Shown here: piece by piece, positions 46,146-59,069 of the stretch | Numbering within the stretch: position 1 is the stretch's first letter | Layout: every line of letters starts with the position of its first letter | Assembly: GCA_023078555.1 (NCBI GenBank) | Contig: CM041198.1 | Coordinates: 1,538,800-1,602,799 of the forward strand | Length of the DNA stretch: 64,000 nt | Direction of reading: 5' to 3' | From: Ulva prolifera | Lineage: Eukaryota > Chlorophyta > Ulvophyceae > Ulvales > Ulvaceae | Made by a program: the position numbers and the translations under genes | Notes under the pieces: model-generated | The model's input: only the letters and a program-made list of their open reading frames with translations | What the model was told of the DNA's origin: nothing | Databases searched by the model: none

Positions 46146-47009
46146 CATTCAATCACAACACTCCTAGCAGACCATGGCGTATAGGTCAAAGACAGCTTGT
46201 ACTTGACACTGTCGTCGCGCAGACCTTGACAAAGCTTCATGGTCTACAATTTCACCCATGTATGTTTGATAACCCATTGATGTCTGATAACCCATCGATG
46301 TCTGATGACCCATCGATCGAGAAGATAAAGTGTCGACTCTGGTTCTATGGGTGCTACACAGTCCGATTACTGTAACCGTCCTGCCATGCATTGCATTTTC
46401 AATGTCTGCATCGCCCTCTCAGCGAGCCATACAAACAGAGGTGTAGGACGTGCGTGAGTATTGCAGGGGAACACACAAAGCCGCGCACAGAATTACCGAA
46501 ACACGTGCCATAAGAATCCCCGGCTTTGTCTACGTGCAAGACAACCACACCCAGAACCTCATGTAGGCAAAATCCCATGCACCGCATGCATCCACTCCAT
46601 GCATTGGCACTGCCTCGGCAAAGCCCACCGCATGCGTTGCCTGGGCGGCCAGCACACATCCCCGCACGGCCACCGCATTGCACAGAAAGAGCCTGGACCC
46701 CCAGTCCCCAGCCCCCACACCCGAGTACCTGCTCCACACCCTCCACGTGCTGCGTAGGGGCACTGCGACACCAGCAAGCAGCGCAAGAACACAACCGCCA
46801 CCCTGGTCCGACGCATCAACGCGGCAGTCGCAACCAGTGCGGGCAACAACCCCTCACAGTCCCCAGCAACCGACACAGCCGTCCAGACCGCTGCACAGAC
46901 ACCACCACGGACACTCGCGATATCACGCCAGAGCCGCACCCCACACCCAGACTGCAGACCCCCACAACCCCAAACCCACCCACACAAAACACACCTACAC
47001 CAGCCCTAT
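46146..47009. repeat. Spacer related to 57880-58420
   Basis: Shares cgcatgca-cactccatgc, gttgcctgggcggccag and gcacggccaccac with the spacer after copy 8. A short triplicated catcgatgtctgatgaccc-type repeat is at 46268-46317. No gene is supported. Confidence 0.5.
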
Positions 47010-47209
47010 GGGGGTGGGTGCGTGTGGAGGTGCGTGTGGGGGCTGGTTCGTGTGGTAGTGTGTAGGAGTGTGGGGGTGTGTACACGTGGGTGCTTATTGT
47101 GCCTTGGCGTTGGCTGTTGCTCTCCTGCTGCGTGCGCATTGCGTTTCTCGTGCTCTCCCTTTTGGTCCTGGCGGTGCTACCAGCCCCTCCGGCTTTTTCC
47201 TTTGTAACA
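47010..47209 (+). mobile_element. RLE 3'-end fragment
   Basis: The last 200 nt of the element, close to 22590-22761 (cgttggctgttgctctcctg), ending in the module ggcggtgctaccagcccctc...taacac. Confidence 0.8.
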
Positions 47210-47449
47210 CACCTACACCAGCCCATGCCGTCACACATCAAACCTGTCCACGGCTCCGAGTCTCACGCTTAGCAGGACGGCCACACATGCATGTGCAAGG
47301 CCACCACAGGATTGCCACACACAACCCAGATCTCAGAGCTACGCGGACATACGTACCGTCATGAATGAAAACAGTTGCGAATGTTTGTCCCAAAAAAAAT
47401 GTCCAGTTACGGCAAGGATGCAGACGTCGCTGGGTGTGTGCGTGCGTGC

Positions 47450-47640
47450 GTGTTATGCGGACAAAGGTGGCGAGGCGGGCAGCACCGCGAAAGAAGCAAG
47501 CAGACGAAGCACACACCCAGACACTGGCACCCACGCACGCAGCACCCATCACGCTCAGAAATCCTGCCACGCTCCCAGCAAACGACACAGATCCGCAGAC
47601 CGCCAAGCACACACCCACACACGCACGCACCGTCTGGGTG
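47450..47640 (-). mobile_element. RLE 3'-end fragment, minus strand
   Basis: The plus strand reads gtgttatgcggacaaagg...gcagcaccgcgaaagaagc...gacacagatccgcagaccgc, the reverse of the end of the long copy's 3'UTR. Confidence 0.8.
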
Positions 47641-47939
47641 TGTACACAGTCGGAACACCCGCGTTGCCAGCCGTCCAGCCGAAGCACACGTTAACGCCCG
47701 AGCCGCTCCATCCCGTGGCTACCCGGCCTAGCTTTGTGTATGTTCCTAGCTGACCGCAGGGGGCCGCACCTCCAACCCCCAACCCTCCCCAAACACGTTT
47801 GCATCGCAGCAGGCTCAGCATACTCCCCGCCGCGGACGCCACGCCACCCAAAGCTCGCGGCGCGCCTAGGCCTGGCCAGTGCAGTGCATCAATGGCATAA
47901 CGACTGCAAGCGATGAGCCACCGGCAACACACATGCAAG

Positions 47940-49138
47940 ACCCTGATGGCGGAGGCCAAGGGAAGTTGACCCACATGGGCAAAGAGGACGGTGGCAGCCG
48001 GCCGGCCACAGGCTAGGTGGACAGCAAGCGGCGATCTTCGGATGAGCCACGGGTACGTTCTGCAGTGAAGGCCTGGGTGATGACGAGGTTTGGAGCCTGG
48101 TGCCTCCCCAACACGCACAGCATGCGCGTTGGTGCAGGCAGCGAAAGCAACTCGAAGCAGCGGAGTTTACTCAGCAGCTTAAGTGGCTGGCGTGCAGCGC
48201 GGACAGGACTCCGTGACTGCTGTGCTAAACAGCCTGAGCCCGCAGGAGTTCGTTTGATCATGAAGCATGCCGGTGTGTGGATAGGTAGCAACCTGGGGCT
48301 GCAGTCGGTTGATGAAAGCCTGCCAGCCTTGCTGATGCGGAGGCATCGTGCCCGGCGTCCCTGGACGACCATGCTGTAGCAAACCACACGAACCTGGTTG
48401 GCCTTCGTCCACACTGAAAGTCCAGGCTTAGGCTTGAGGAATATGCAAGTGCATTGGGTTGTCAGCCCTGCACCGTGGCCATCATCAACGCTTAAGCTTG
48501 AGGCCTCGAGGCATCTGCAGCTGTCTCCAAATGTCGCATACGGAAATATACATGTATACGCAGGATCGCATAAGCCCCAGGATGAGACTGTCATCCCCAA
48601 TTCTGAATTACATTCCCATGCGCGGTTGCGCGGAATTCAGCACAAGCTGCGGTGCATGGGGCACCGCGCTTTACAACAGGCCGGCGATGCAACACATGGA
48701 GTGGGGACAGGCACCACGCGATGCAGGGATTACACGAAAGCGCGTTTGGGCTGCCACATCTTGACCCGAGATCACACTGTAAATTCTGCTTTCAAATTGG
48801 ATAATCCATGCTTGCTCCTTTGCCAGTCATCGTTTTCTGTTCAAAGCGCTACCTCACGACGAATGATGTCTCGTGTTCAGAGCGAGTCTGCGGCGCTTCT
48901 TGTGCAGTCTGTAGCCAGGCGGCCAGCAATATATGGGCAGAAATTTCATCACACATTCATGGGCTGTAAATCGCGCTCATATTTCTATGTAGGTCCCACT
49001 CGACGTCCGCGGCACGTTGCCGACCTGCACATACAGTTGAAAGCTCTGCCAACGTTGTCCAATTTGCAATGGTATTGCGAACACAGTATGGTTCCAGAAG
49101 AGTAAACGGAATTAGACAAGCACATTATGGTACAAATG
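47940..49138. repeat. Upstream block of copy 7
   Basis: Counterpart of 37085-38301. It contains the cgaaagcgcgtttgggctgc segment and a 235-codon open frame (48398-49105) that is interrupted in the other copies, so it is not annotated as a gene. Confidence 0.6.
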
Positions 49139-49339
49139 TTCTCAACGAGGACCAGATCTGAGGTTTCACACGGAGCTTCACAACCGCTTGCATATCTACA
49201 GAGCTGAAATCTCAGTGTTCAGTCGCCCATGTGGCATCTCTGCAATATAAAAGCAGGCATGCGCCAAGGAGTCTCTACAACGTCCTTCAACTGCCCACAT
49301 CTACCTCCCTTTCTACAGCTTCAACTGTTCAATCAATAT
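49139..49339 (+). promoter_or_regulatory. Promoter and 5'UTR exon, copy 7
   Basis: TTCTCAACGAGGACC at 49139, TATA box (aTATAAAAGCAGG) at 49246, exon 1 ending with AT at 49338-49339. The donor is GTGCGTTTC, the closest to a consensus GTGCGT in the array. Confidence 0.8.
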
Positions 49340-51250
49340 GTGCGTTTCCTGCTCCAGCACATCCGTTTTAACGTTACAGCAAAGCACTGCAGTGTATTAG
49401 GCACTGCAGCATTCAGTGTTAGATAGTTGCATGATGTATACATCGCATAGATACAATTCCTGACTCAGACACGGACATGAATTGTTTGGTTGACTGTTTG
49501 GTCTCATTCTGTTGTTGATTGCTCACAATCATGTGATCTGCTACTGTGACCATACTTGCAGCAGACCGATACTGTAGGCTGAACCAAAACTTGAGAGCGC
49601 ACTCTGTCGTGAATTTCTTTTGCATCAACAGCAACCCGGGTCCAAATGTAACATACAACAATGCCCCGTCTTCTGTACCCTTGAAGCTGACGTGGACAGC
49701 ACCTACAGGATGTACGCAGCAGCTACAGTTGGCCTGATGATGGCCGGAGCCGTGATGGCCCCCGAGCCCTCCAGCGCCGCCCTGGCCACCTCCTCCCAGC
49801 CTGGCCGCGGCCTCCGCTTTGAGGCCAAGGACGACGGCGAGAAGAACGGCGATGAGGGAGACGAGGGCAATGAGGGGCTCGACGGTTTCTTGGCCACACG
49901 TGGCAAGGAAGGCGATGAGGGCGACGAGGGTGATGAGGGCAATGAAGGCGATGAGGGGGGTGAGGGTGATGAGGGAGACGAGGGCAATGAAGGAGACGAG
50001 GGCAATGAGGGCGACGAGGGTGATGAGGGAAACGAAGGGAAGGAGGGTGACGAGGGCGACGAAGGCGATGAGGGTGGCTCGTTCTCTGGCTTTGAGTCCA
50101 CAACACTGTCCCGGGTAGAGTGTGTCAGCCAGGCCAGTGCTGAGTCGTTCTCAGCCATGAGAGATGCGCACGTCGCCGTTGTTGGCACTGTGTTCACTGA
50201 GTTCTGCCGCGATGACCTTGAAGAAACATCTGCGGCGGCGGTCGCCCTTGCAGCCTTCGACTCTGCGCTGGCCTTTGCCCGCGCCGTCGCCTCCACCCAG
50301 GCCTCCTGCGTGTCGACCGGCAAGGCCTTTGGTTGCGCCTCCGCGTCCGCCATGGCCGAGGCGTGGGCTTCCGCCACCGCCGAGGCGCACGCGACTGCCG
50401 TGGCCGCCTCTGCGGAGGAGTGCGAGTGCCTCGCCAAGTCCCAGGCGCTGTCCGTCGGCACAGCATCCACCTTCATCACTCTTGCGGCGGACGCCTTTGC
50501 CCGCGCAGAGGTGACTGCATGCTCCGAGGGCGATTCCGCCTCCTTCGCGGGCGCCTACGCAGACTGCTCTGCACTCGCATATGCCACCGTCTGGACCAGG
50601 GCCATCGCCGAGGCATTCCTGGAGGGCGACTGCTTCACCAGCGAGGTCGCCACCCGCATCCTTGCCGAGACCAGCGGCACATTCGGCGTCATCGAGGGCT
50701 GTGAACGCGATGACTTCTCCTTCGGTGACGCCTTCGGCTCCACCGATGGCTCAACCGCTGAGGGCGTACGCTCCCCCTTGCACTCATTGGAGTTCCGTGA
50801 AGGACAGCAGAATGAAGTTAGCCGCTCGATTCATCTGCCACCGCGTGAATTCAAAGTGCCTGCACTCACATGTCCTTGTGTCCTTTGTGATTATTAGCAA
50901 AATCGGTAAAAGCTCCGCTGGTGTGCCATGCGATGGATGGTGCATCGCCCTGTCCGGTACTGGCTGATGATTCTAGTCTTCCTGCGGGTGCTGCAAGAGC
51001 TGCGTTGCTCCAGACCCGTTCGTACACCATCTCCTGACGTGTACCTGTAGGTCCACATGCCATGAATGCACCGCCTTGCTCGGCCGCAGCTGTAACTGAG
51101 CAGACGGACCTTCCGGTCGGTGCACCTGCGCGGTCGATGTGGCTACAAACAGGGAATACCTTTGCCTCACTCTCCTTGCTGCACTGTGGCGCACTGCCGC
51201 TTGCTGACTCTGAGAGGTGTGTTATGCAGCAGGCAGCAGACCACATCTAG
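49338..51250 (+). CDS. Array copy 7: secreted Gly-X-Glu / Ala-Cys-rich protein, most divergent
   Basis: CDS 49338-49339, 49709-50765, 51230-51250 (359 aa); introns 369 and 464 bp. Exon 2 begins GATGTAC after ctacag, so the protein starts MMYAAATVGL. The segment before the acidic tract reads RFEAKDDGEK where others have LLSKTPDDGEK. The tract has GKE and GGE triplets and no ENN. The domain start reads QASAESFSAMRDAHVAVVGTV and later AAFDSA and CFTSEVA. Exon 2 is still exactly 1,057 bp. The 3' flank groups with copy 5. Confidence 0.8.
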
Positions 51251-51615
51251 GCAGCCAGGGATCCAAGCAAGGCAACCTGGCCAAGGCCCCCCTGTTCGAG
51301 GATAGGTGCTCAAGCCTACGCCCGCGTTCCACTGTGCCAATTCTTGCGATTGCAAGTGGGCTGCCAGTGAGTCTCGAGGCCGCTTGACTGCAAATCAGCC
51401 CCGGACAGTGACATGAAAGGCCTGGCCAGTCTGGTGAAAAGTTTGCTGTCGGTTAGACTGACTGACGTGTTCTGGGAGAGCATAGCTTCACCGTCGGTGA
51501 ACTGGGCTGTGCCAGGGAGTTGGGGTAGGTAGTGATGCCGTGCTCTCACCTCTGCCAGGAGGTGAAGCTACTAGCAAAAGTGGCATCAGCCGGGGATGGC
51601 CTCATGATGCAGTGT

Positions 51616-51620
51616 TGTAA
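51616..51620 (+). terminator. TGTAA polyadenylation signal, copy 7
   Basis: TGTAA 366 nt after the stop, in gatgcagtgtTGTAAtcac. Confidence 0.6.
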
Positions 51621-52075
51621 TCACATGCTACATCCTCCGACCCACTTCCCTCACACCTTCGTAATTGGCGCATCTGTGTTCGTGGATCACTTCACACAGC
51701 CCTTCCGCGTAGCCAGGCATGACTCCATTGCGTGGCCATTCATCACGACTTGTGAGTTTGTTGTGGGACGGAATTGGGGAGCAAGACTGTCGGTTGCGGC
51801 TGCCTGCAAATCTCTAGATGTATGAGCCCAGATTCAGCATTTGGAGGGAACTGGAATCACGCACCTGGCACCAACGGAATCCACCGGCCATCTCCATGGC
51901 TGCAGCACACCAACATGTTGTCGTCAGCGCAAGCTGTCCAGCGCCTCGCCTGCAGCACCAGTAGTTCTTGACTTGTTGCTCATGTGGCCATCTTATGCTG
52001 CCATTCACCGAGTGCCATGTGAACAGACATGCATTGTGAAATCAAAACACGTGTACATCACCGCCACACACACCC

Positions 52076-53169
52076 CGGTTGCCCTCCCCAGATCGCGCAT
52101 GTGCGCCCAGCGAGGCGACATACTTGTGTTCTTCCCGGGCGCCCCAGTGATCGGCGACGTGTGTATCACACACCGACTTAGTTTGTGTGTTTGCGCAGCC
52201 GCGCTGCGTGACGGCGCCTCAGCGGAGGCCGCCCACCGGCGGAAGCGCGACAAGTACAGCCGCGCCGGTGTCGGGGGACTCAGCTTGGTCCTGCTCTCGC
52301 ATGAAGCGTACGGGCTTTCGCCCGGCTGCGTTTGCGTTCCTCAACGTGCTTGCCGATGTGGCTGCAGGGGCGAGGTCTCTCGACGGCGGGTCATGGAGAA
52401 CGCGATGCGGGACATCTCCACGACGCTCTGCACCGCCGTCGCGCGTCAGGTTCACGCCGCTGCCCCGCTGACGCCGCGCCACGCGGGCAAGGCAGTTTTG
52501 ACGGGACTTGTGGTCCCATGCGATGAGCTCTCGCCGCTCACGGGCCATCCGGCCTGAGCGTCGAGCCGCCCGTGGCGCCCCCGCCCCTCCGTCGCTCACT
52601 GGCCTTCGATTGCGGCTCGGGCGCTTTTCTGGCCGGGGTGCGCCGCCTCTTCCCCGTGACCCGGCCCCCGGACACATCCCATTGGTGCTGGGCCTGGGGC
52701 GTGCTTGTCCTGAGCGGGTCGGCGGATGACGGCGCTGTCGTGTTGCTCTGATCTGTTCGGGTGTGGGGGTGAAGAGGGGGGCGGCTGCGGCAGGGGGAGT
52801 GGGTTGGGGTCCGGGGGCAGGGGGGCGGCGACTTGCGCGTTGGCCCGGCGCCGGCCGGGCTGCCAGCTTGGGCCGCCGCGGCCGCGCGGGCGGCGGGGTC
52901 GTACTGCGTGCGGGCGCGGGGGTGCGTGTGTTGGGGGCTGGAGCGGGGACCGGTGCGTGGGTGTGGTGGGGGGGTATGTGGGTGCGTTTTCAGTGGCTTC
53001 ATGTCAGGTTGTGGTAGGGTGCTGTGTGCGTGCGCTGCTGTGACTGGGCGCTGTGATCGGGCGAATTCGGCGTAGAAGCGACTGCCGTGACGTGCGTGCA
53101 TTGGGCCGTTCGTTTGCTTGCTTGTTGCCCCGGCGGTGCTACCGGCCACTCCGGATTTGGCCTTGCAAT
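52076..53169 (+). mobile_element. 5'-truncated RLE retroelement with frameshift
   Basis: Starts in the nuclease core (MCAQRGDILVFFPGAPVIGD) and shows RRKRDKYS. The frame is disturbed between about 52310 and 52400, then recovers at MENAMRDISTTLCTAVARQ and reaches GHPA-stop at 52555-52557. The 3'UTR ends in the module at 53126-53169. The target duplication acacacaccc is at 52066-52075 and 53170-53179. Confidence 0.8.
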
Positions 53170-53179
53170 ACACACACCC

Positions 53180-55290
53180 AGCCACAGACACACCTGCAGC
53201 ACATGTATGCGTGCATCTCCAGCAGCATATCCAACGGCGCGCATGCACCTCGGATGATGTAGAGCTTCGGAGCGCCCTTTCACCCAGCCTATGGCCGACG
53301 TATGACTACGCTGCCCGCACTTCAGCAGGCAGGGGGGTCTCGCAGTCCCTCTCTATGTAGTTGATGCCGCAACTTCGCCGCAAGCGCCTTCAACATCTTC
53401 ATGCATGTCACACAGTGTACGGTGCTGTGGCCAATGGGATGGACAGCGTGTCCAGAGGGTGACTTGGCTGAGAATTGCTGATGTGAAAGGTGGTCAATGT
53501 GCTGAGTAGCCGCTTGTACTGAGTGTAGTCGATGGTGTTTTGGTTGAAGGTTTGATGATGTAAATTGTAATCGCCGCACAGGATAAATCTGATTGAGGTT
53601 GGATTAGTGTCAGATGTCCCGATTACAGCATAATCACAACAGCTTGATTCTCAGTACTTTCTACTTCAAGTTGGGTTGGTTTATAGTTCAGCAGCCCTAG
53701 TAGTCGCTGATGTGACTGACCTCTGAAGATTCACTGTGTCCGGCACACAAAGAGGCACAGAAATCCCGCTCGCGCACAGCGTCCCGAGCAACAGCGCTCC
53801 ACTGGCAACAGCAGAGAGCTGCAGTGCGTGACTCATGATCGGCTGCTGATGTAGAGCTGATGTGCGTCCCTCGAGCGCTTGAGAGTAACCCGGTATCGGG
53901 GCACTCCACGCAGTGTGAGGGATACCACCACAAAAGAATCATTTTGAAATGTTACAATTCCCACTTCTGGGGTCTCATTGTAAGCTACTCGTGATGGCCA
54001 CAGCAGTGGTTCAAGACTTACACCTTCCTGGTACTAAGTTTTCGGCGACCTTCGCTGAGGAGCTCCTGCGGGGCAGTGCCTGTCGCCAAGGTACATGCAC
54101 AGGTCGTGGCTACCAGGGTAGCTGTGAGGAGCATGAACGGCAATGAAGGGCATGTGCTGTGTATCACCACGACAAACATGGAAGGGCAGGAGGCCGAGAC
54201 AACGTTCAAAAATACCACGTGCTGTGTGCAAGCACTGCTGTGGCCCAGTCACAGTCCAGCCCGCTGCATGCCCAGTGGTCAGCTGTGCGCACGGCGCCGT
54301 GCAAAGATGAATACCGATTGTGGTCGAGCTGCTAGACGGCCATGCAAGGAACCATCGCGAATGAGCACTCCATGGTGCAAGGTATAGAGCAGCTTACCCG
54401 AGCACTAGGAAAACCCCCTGTGACAAAGCTCTGCACCGTGACAGGAAGGAAAGCCTGCACGAGTATGCTGCGGGCACATGTAAGTAGCCCAGGCTCCCAG
54501 CCTCTGCTGCGTGTATAAAGCAACATCTAATCGTCAGCAGCTCCAGGAAGGTAATATACGATACAGTAACCTTGGCCGCAGCAGGGCTTTGCTGTGGGCC
54601 TGCATGGTGAACAGAAACTGCCATTTAGCCCTGCGTCGCAAAGACTGTTCGCCAGTCGACTTGAATCATTCCATATTCTGCATCATTACCAATAGCGCAC
54701 AGGGATACGCAATGAGATAAGCATGTACGAGCGCTGGACGGTCAGGTCTGCGAGGACTTCTCTCAGGCATGCGGCACACATATAGAACCTCGCAGTCCCT
54801 TTCACAGAGATGTTTTGCTATTCTCGTTAGAAGAATTTTATGTTTATGAGCTAATTCACAAGATACTAGTTGAAGCATAATGCAAGGCTGTGGTTCGGAC
54901 TCGCGATATTGCACATGGAGTGGGGACAGGCACCACGCGATACAAACGGCGTTTGAAAGCGCATTCGTCCTGCCGCATGCGGAGGCAAATTCATGTTGTA
55001 ATTCTGCTATTTCATGTTTGTTTCCATTCTTGTTGACTTGCTTTACTTTGTATAACGAGGTATCACACCACGACCAACGTAGCCGATTGAACCCGTGGTG
55101 TAGTCTGCAGCCTGCAAGGAAACCAACAAGCTATCCACAGTGCGACCGGTGGCACTGCGCTGCAAGGGATGTTTTGCGTTGTATATGCGTCGCCCGTTAC
55201 TGTGCTCAGCTCGATGTCCCCGTCCGGATGCGGCTCATTTGCGAGACGCAGTGGTCCCCCTCGTGATGCGATTATATTATGGTAGAAATG
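53180..55290. repeat. Spacer between copies 7 and 8
   Basis: Counterpart of the spacer between copies 5 and 6, with 53540-54960 matching 42300-43700. No gene is supported. Confidence 0.6.
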
Positions 55291-55489
55291 ATTTCAACGA
55301 GGGCGACCTAGGGAGTTCATAGAGAACTACAGCATCAGTTGATCATCTGTATAGTTCAAACCTTAATCGTAAATGAGGCATCTCTGGGGTATAAAGTCAG
55401 GCGCCCTGCTGGCAGTCACCACAACATCCACCTCCTGCATTTCTGATTCTCTTCCTTTCTCTCTACAGCCGGCACTCTTACATCAACAT
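55291..55489 (+). promoter_or_regulatory. Promoter and 5'UTR exon, copy 8 (type B)
   Basis: ATTTCAACGAGGGCGACC at 55291, TATA box at 55390, exon 1 ending with AT at 55488-55489. The layout is almost the same as copy 6. Confidence 0.8.
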
Positions 55490-57177
55490 GTGCGATTCCC
55501 TACGCCAGCAGCATTGCATGTTGGCAGCTGGCAGATTTTCACTCTGCGTAAGTCTCCGAGGACTGGCTGTACAGGCTGTACATTTGACTTTATGGTATCA
55601 AGCATACGTAGCTTTCTGTTTAATCATTGCTGTAGATGTTTGAATTGCATGCTAAGTGACAAGTCCCATTCAACTTGAAACTTCGACAATCATGCTCACC
55701 TCAGGCTGTGCAACTTTATGGCCTTGGCGATGACTTGACTAGCGCCTGCAGGATTTACGCAGCAGCTGCAGTTGGCCTGATGATGGCCGGAGCCGTGATG
55801 GCCCCCGAGCCCTCCAGCGCCGCCCTGGCCACCTCCTCCCAGCCCAGCCGTGACCTCCTCTCCAAGACCCCAGACGATGGCGAGAAGAACGGCGATGAGG
55901 GCGACGAGGGCAACGAGGGCCTTGACGGCTTCCTGGCCACCCGCGGCAATGAGGGCGATGAGGGTGACGAGGGCAACGAGGGCAACGAAGGCGATGAGGG
56001 GGATGAAGGTGATGAGAACAACGAGGGGAATGAGGGAAACGAGGGGAATGAAGGTGATGAGGGTGATGAGGGCAACGAAGGGACGGAGGGTGATGAGGGT
56101 GACGAAGGCGATGAGGGCGGCTCATTCTCTGGCTTCGAGTCCACAACACTGTCCCGGGTGGAGTGCGTCAGCCAGGCTACTGCCCAGTCATTCTCAGCCA
56201 TGGAGGATGCCCACGTTGCTGTCATTGCCACCGTGTTTACCGAGTTCTGCAGAGATGACCTGGAGGAGACCTCGGCAGGAGCCATCGCCCTTGCTGCTTC
56301 CGACTCCGCACTTGCCTTTGCCCGCGCTGTCGCCTCCACCCAGGCCGCCTGCGTGTCCACCGGCAAGGCGTTCGGATGCGCCTCCGCATCTGCCATGGCC
56401 GAGGCTTGGGCTTCTGCAACCGCCGAGGCGCACGCCACCGCCGTGGCCGCCTCTGCGGAGGAGTGCGAGTGCCTCGCCAAGTCCCAGGCACTGTCTGTCG
56501 GCACAGCATCCACCTTTATCACTCTTGCGGCAGACGCCTTTGCCCGCGCAGAGGTGACTGCGTGCTCTGAAGGCAATGCCGCCTCCCTTGCCGCCGCGTA
56601 CGCAGACTGCTCTGCGCTCGCGTACGCCACCGTCTGGACCAGGGCCATCGCCGAGGCGTTCCTGGAGGGCGACTGCTTCTCCAGTGAGGTCGCCACCCGC
56701 ATCCTTGCCGAGACCAGCGGCACCTTCGGCGTAATTGAGGGCTGCGAGCGCGATGACTTTTCCTTCGGTGACGCTTTCGGCTCCACCGACGGCTCCACCG
56801 CTGAGGGCGTACGCTCCTCCTAACACCGGCTGCCTGTACTTCGTGATCAAAGCTGCCTCAGAGTTTCTGGTACATCGTGCAGCAGCGCCTGAATGCTCGT
56901 TCAACCTGTGTTGAGCACAGTTCCCAGCGACATCTTGTTGCATGTGCTTGCTGCCAGGAAACGCGCCCACCCGATGCAGTACTACTTTCCTTCGAGAATC
57001 AGGTCATATATATACTTGAGTGCTGATGACTCATCATGAAACTTGCCTATTCTGCAGACCACCTGCGTGGTTACACCAGAACCTTTGCACTTGCACACAT
57101 GCTGCCAGGGTGTACCCTCCACTGTCTCTTGCTGACGCTGGGCGCTCGTTGTGCAGCAGGCCGCTGACCACATCTAG
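55488..57177 (+). CDS. Array copy 8: secreted Gly-X-Glu / Ala-Cys-rich protein
   Basis: CDS 55488-55489, 55752-56808, 57157-57177 (359 aa); introns 262 and 348 bp. Close to copy 6 in promoter, signal peptide and most of the acidic tract (DENNEGNEGNEGNEG here). The domain is the CRDDLEETSAGAIA type, with AAASDS-like variants absent. If intron 2 were unspliced, the frame would stop only four codons past the exon (56823). The last exon has the common QAADHI-stop. Confidence 0.8.
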
Positions 57178-57455
57178 GACTCTGCCGCAAGAGATCTGGA
57201 CGCAAGCACGATCGGGTTTCAATTTAAACAGAAGATTTGCTGAAGCCTGAGCTCTGCCTTGGGCGTCTGCTTGCCAGGGCGGTCGTACAGTTCGTCGTAC
57301 CGAGGCTGATTGTGTGCAATCGAGTTGGCTGGAGTTGGTGTGGAATGCAAGCGCTGTTGGCCGTAGGTCAATTGTGCAGTTGAGTATAGCAGATCAATAC
57401 GTGATGATGTTACCATCCATCTGGCAATAGCATGGACGATGCTGGCAACTAGCCG

Positions 57456-57460
57456 TGTAA
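57456..57460 (+). terminator. TGTAA polyadenylation signal, copy 8
   Basis: TGTAA 279 nt after the stop, in ctagccgTGTAAcatc. The 3'UTR is about 90 nt shorter than in the other copies. Confidence 0.6.
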
Positions 57461-58512
57461 CATCTAAGCAGAACACTTCCATCAAACCATGTTACAGGGG
57501 TCAACGCCAGCGTGTGATCTACCTTATGATTGCGCTGACCTTGACAAAGCTGCATGGCCCGCTTTGGCATCCATGCACTATCAAATTTTGTTCTGATGAC
57601 GTGTCGCCTCCGGCTTCATGGAGGCGACACGGCCCGATTGACTATAAAGTCCTGCCATGTACTGCCCTTACAGTCTCTGCATTGCCCATGCAGCTACCTA
57701 TAGGTTTTGGTAAGCCAGAAATTCACGAAGACGTGCATGATCATGGAAGGAGACACCGCACACCCGTCCGCCTCTGAATCCCCCGCGCACGCGCACCCGC
57801 GCCAGGTTCGGCCCGAACATGAGGCTGCACGGCCGGGCCTCCCGAGTGAAGCCCCCAGCCCCCCGGCCATCCCCATGCAACATCTGTAACACAGCAGATG
57901 TATCGCTGCATAGCAATTCTCATCCGATGTCTGCACAAGACCAAATTAGGCCCATGCAGGCCGCGGCACAAGCACTCCGGAGTGCTTGGCCAGGCTGTGC
58001 ATCCACCACCCACTCTGCGTGCAAAGCAGGACCACCACACTCCACGCCTGCGCGCACATACACTACGTCTTTCCCAGATTTGTCCTTGTATGAGATGACC
58101 ACGCCAATATCCTTATGTGCGCATCTTCTCATCAACCGCATGCATTCACTCCATGCTTCGGCAGTATCTTGCAGCTGGCAAACCCCACTGCACGAGTTGC
58201 CTGGGCGGCCAGGCCCCCACACCCGTGGGAACCACCGCACGGCCACCACATATGGCTCAAACAGAGCCGGGGCCCCAGGGCCCAGTCCCCCAGGGGTGCA
58301 GCTGCCCCCACAGGCAATTGCAACTTCTCTCCCCCAAACCCGTCACAAGGCATAGCCGCCTCTACGCGGCAAGCAATACACGCACGCCCCTGCTGCTTGC
58401 CACACCAACACACACACACACACGTAATGATCAGGATTATGCCAAAAGCTTAAGCAGTTCGTCCCAGCGACAGGCGAAGCAAGCACCCGCAACTTTGCCC
58501 ACCAGGAAGATC
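57461..58512. repeat. Spacer after copy 8, related to 46146-47009 and 31980-32130
   Basis: Recognisable matches to spacers after copies 6 and 4. A short inverted repeat, gtcgcctcc...ggaggcgac, lies near 57602-57628. No gene is supported. Confidence 0.5.
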
Positions 58513-58520
58513 CGCATAGC
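58513..58520. repeat. 8-bp target-site duplication, left
   Basis: cgcatagc, repeated at 59070-59077 on the other side of the MITE. Confidence 0.85.
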
Positions 58521-59069
58521 CAGAGTTGCATTGAAACGTTTTGACATATGAAATGTTCATTTAAGAAACGCGTTTGAAACGGGTCTTTAAGTTTTGGTTC
58601 ACAATAAGAATTCTTATTGTGAACCCACACAAAAGTTTAAACTTTGTGTGGGTAAATTGGCATCTGGGCGCCGGAGGTGCCTAGCCACTTTAAAGTAAAT
58701 TTTCCCCCGACTGCACTAAGCTGCGACCTGGGAAATCTACGGGTTGACACACTCAATATAATATCTAGTGACATTTGCAGCGAGTGATCACTGTGCAAAG
58801 ATGCTGTGGCATGTGCTGGACTGCGTTTCGCAGCGCCTGTGATTACAGGCCTAGCTACGCCTTGTGGCTAGGGGTGCATCATGATTCCGGTATGCATGGA
58901 GCCGATGGCGCATGGCTACGGGTGCCGCGCAGCACGGATTTGCTTGGACCCCTCCTGAAAACGTTCATTCCCGGCGTGGCAGCGTTTCATATGTTGATAT
59001 GAAACGTTAACGTAAGGTACGCGTTTAAGACGTTTCTTATCGGAAGAAATGCGTTTCAATGCAACTCTG
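58521..59069. mobile_element. hAT-like MITE, 549 bp
   Basis: Perfect 18-bp terminal inverted repeats: cagagttgcattgaaacg at 58521-58538 and its reverse complement at 59052-59069. They are flanked by an identical 8-bp duplication. An 8-bp duplication and termini starting CAGAG are typical of the hAT superfamily. There is no transposase frame, so the element is non-autonomous. The left part holds two palindromes (58596-58652). Confidence 0.85.
58596..58652. repeat. Two abutting palindromes inside the MITE
   Basis: 58596-58625 is a perfect 30-bp palindrome (arm ggttcacaataagaa). 58624-58652 is a near-perfect one (arm cccacacaaa, centre gtttaaac, one extra A). Confidence 0.9.
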
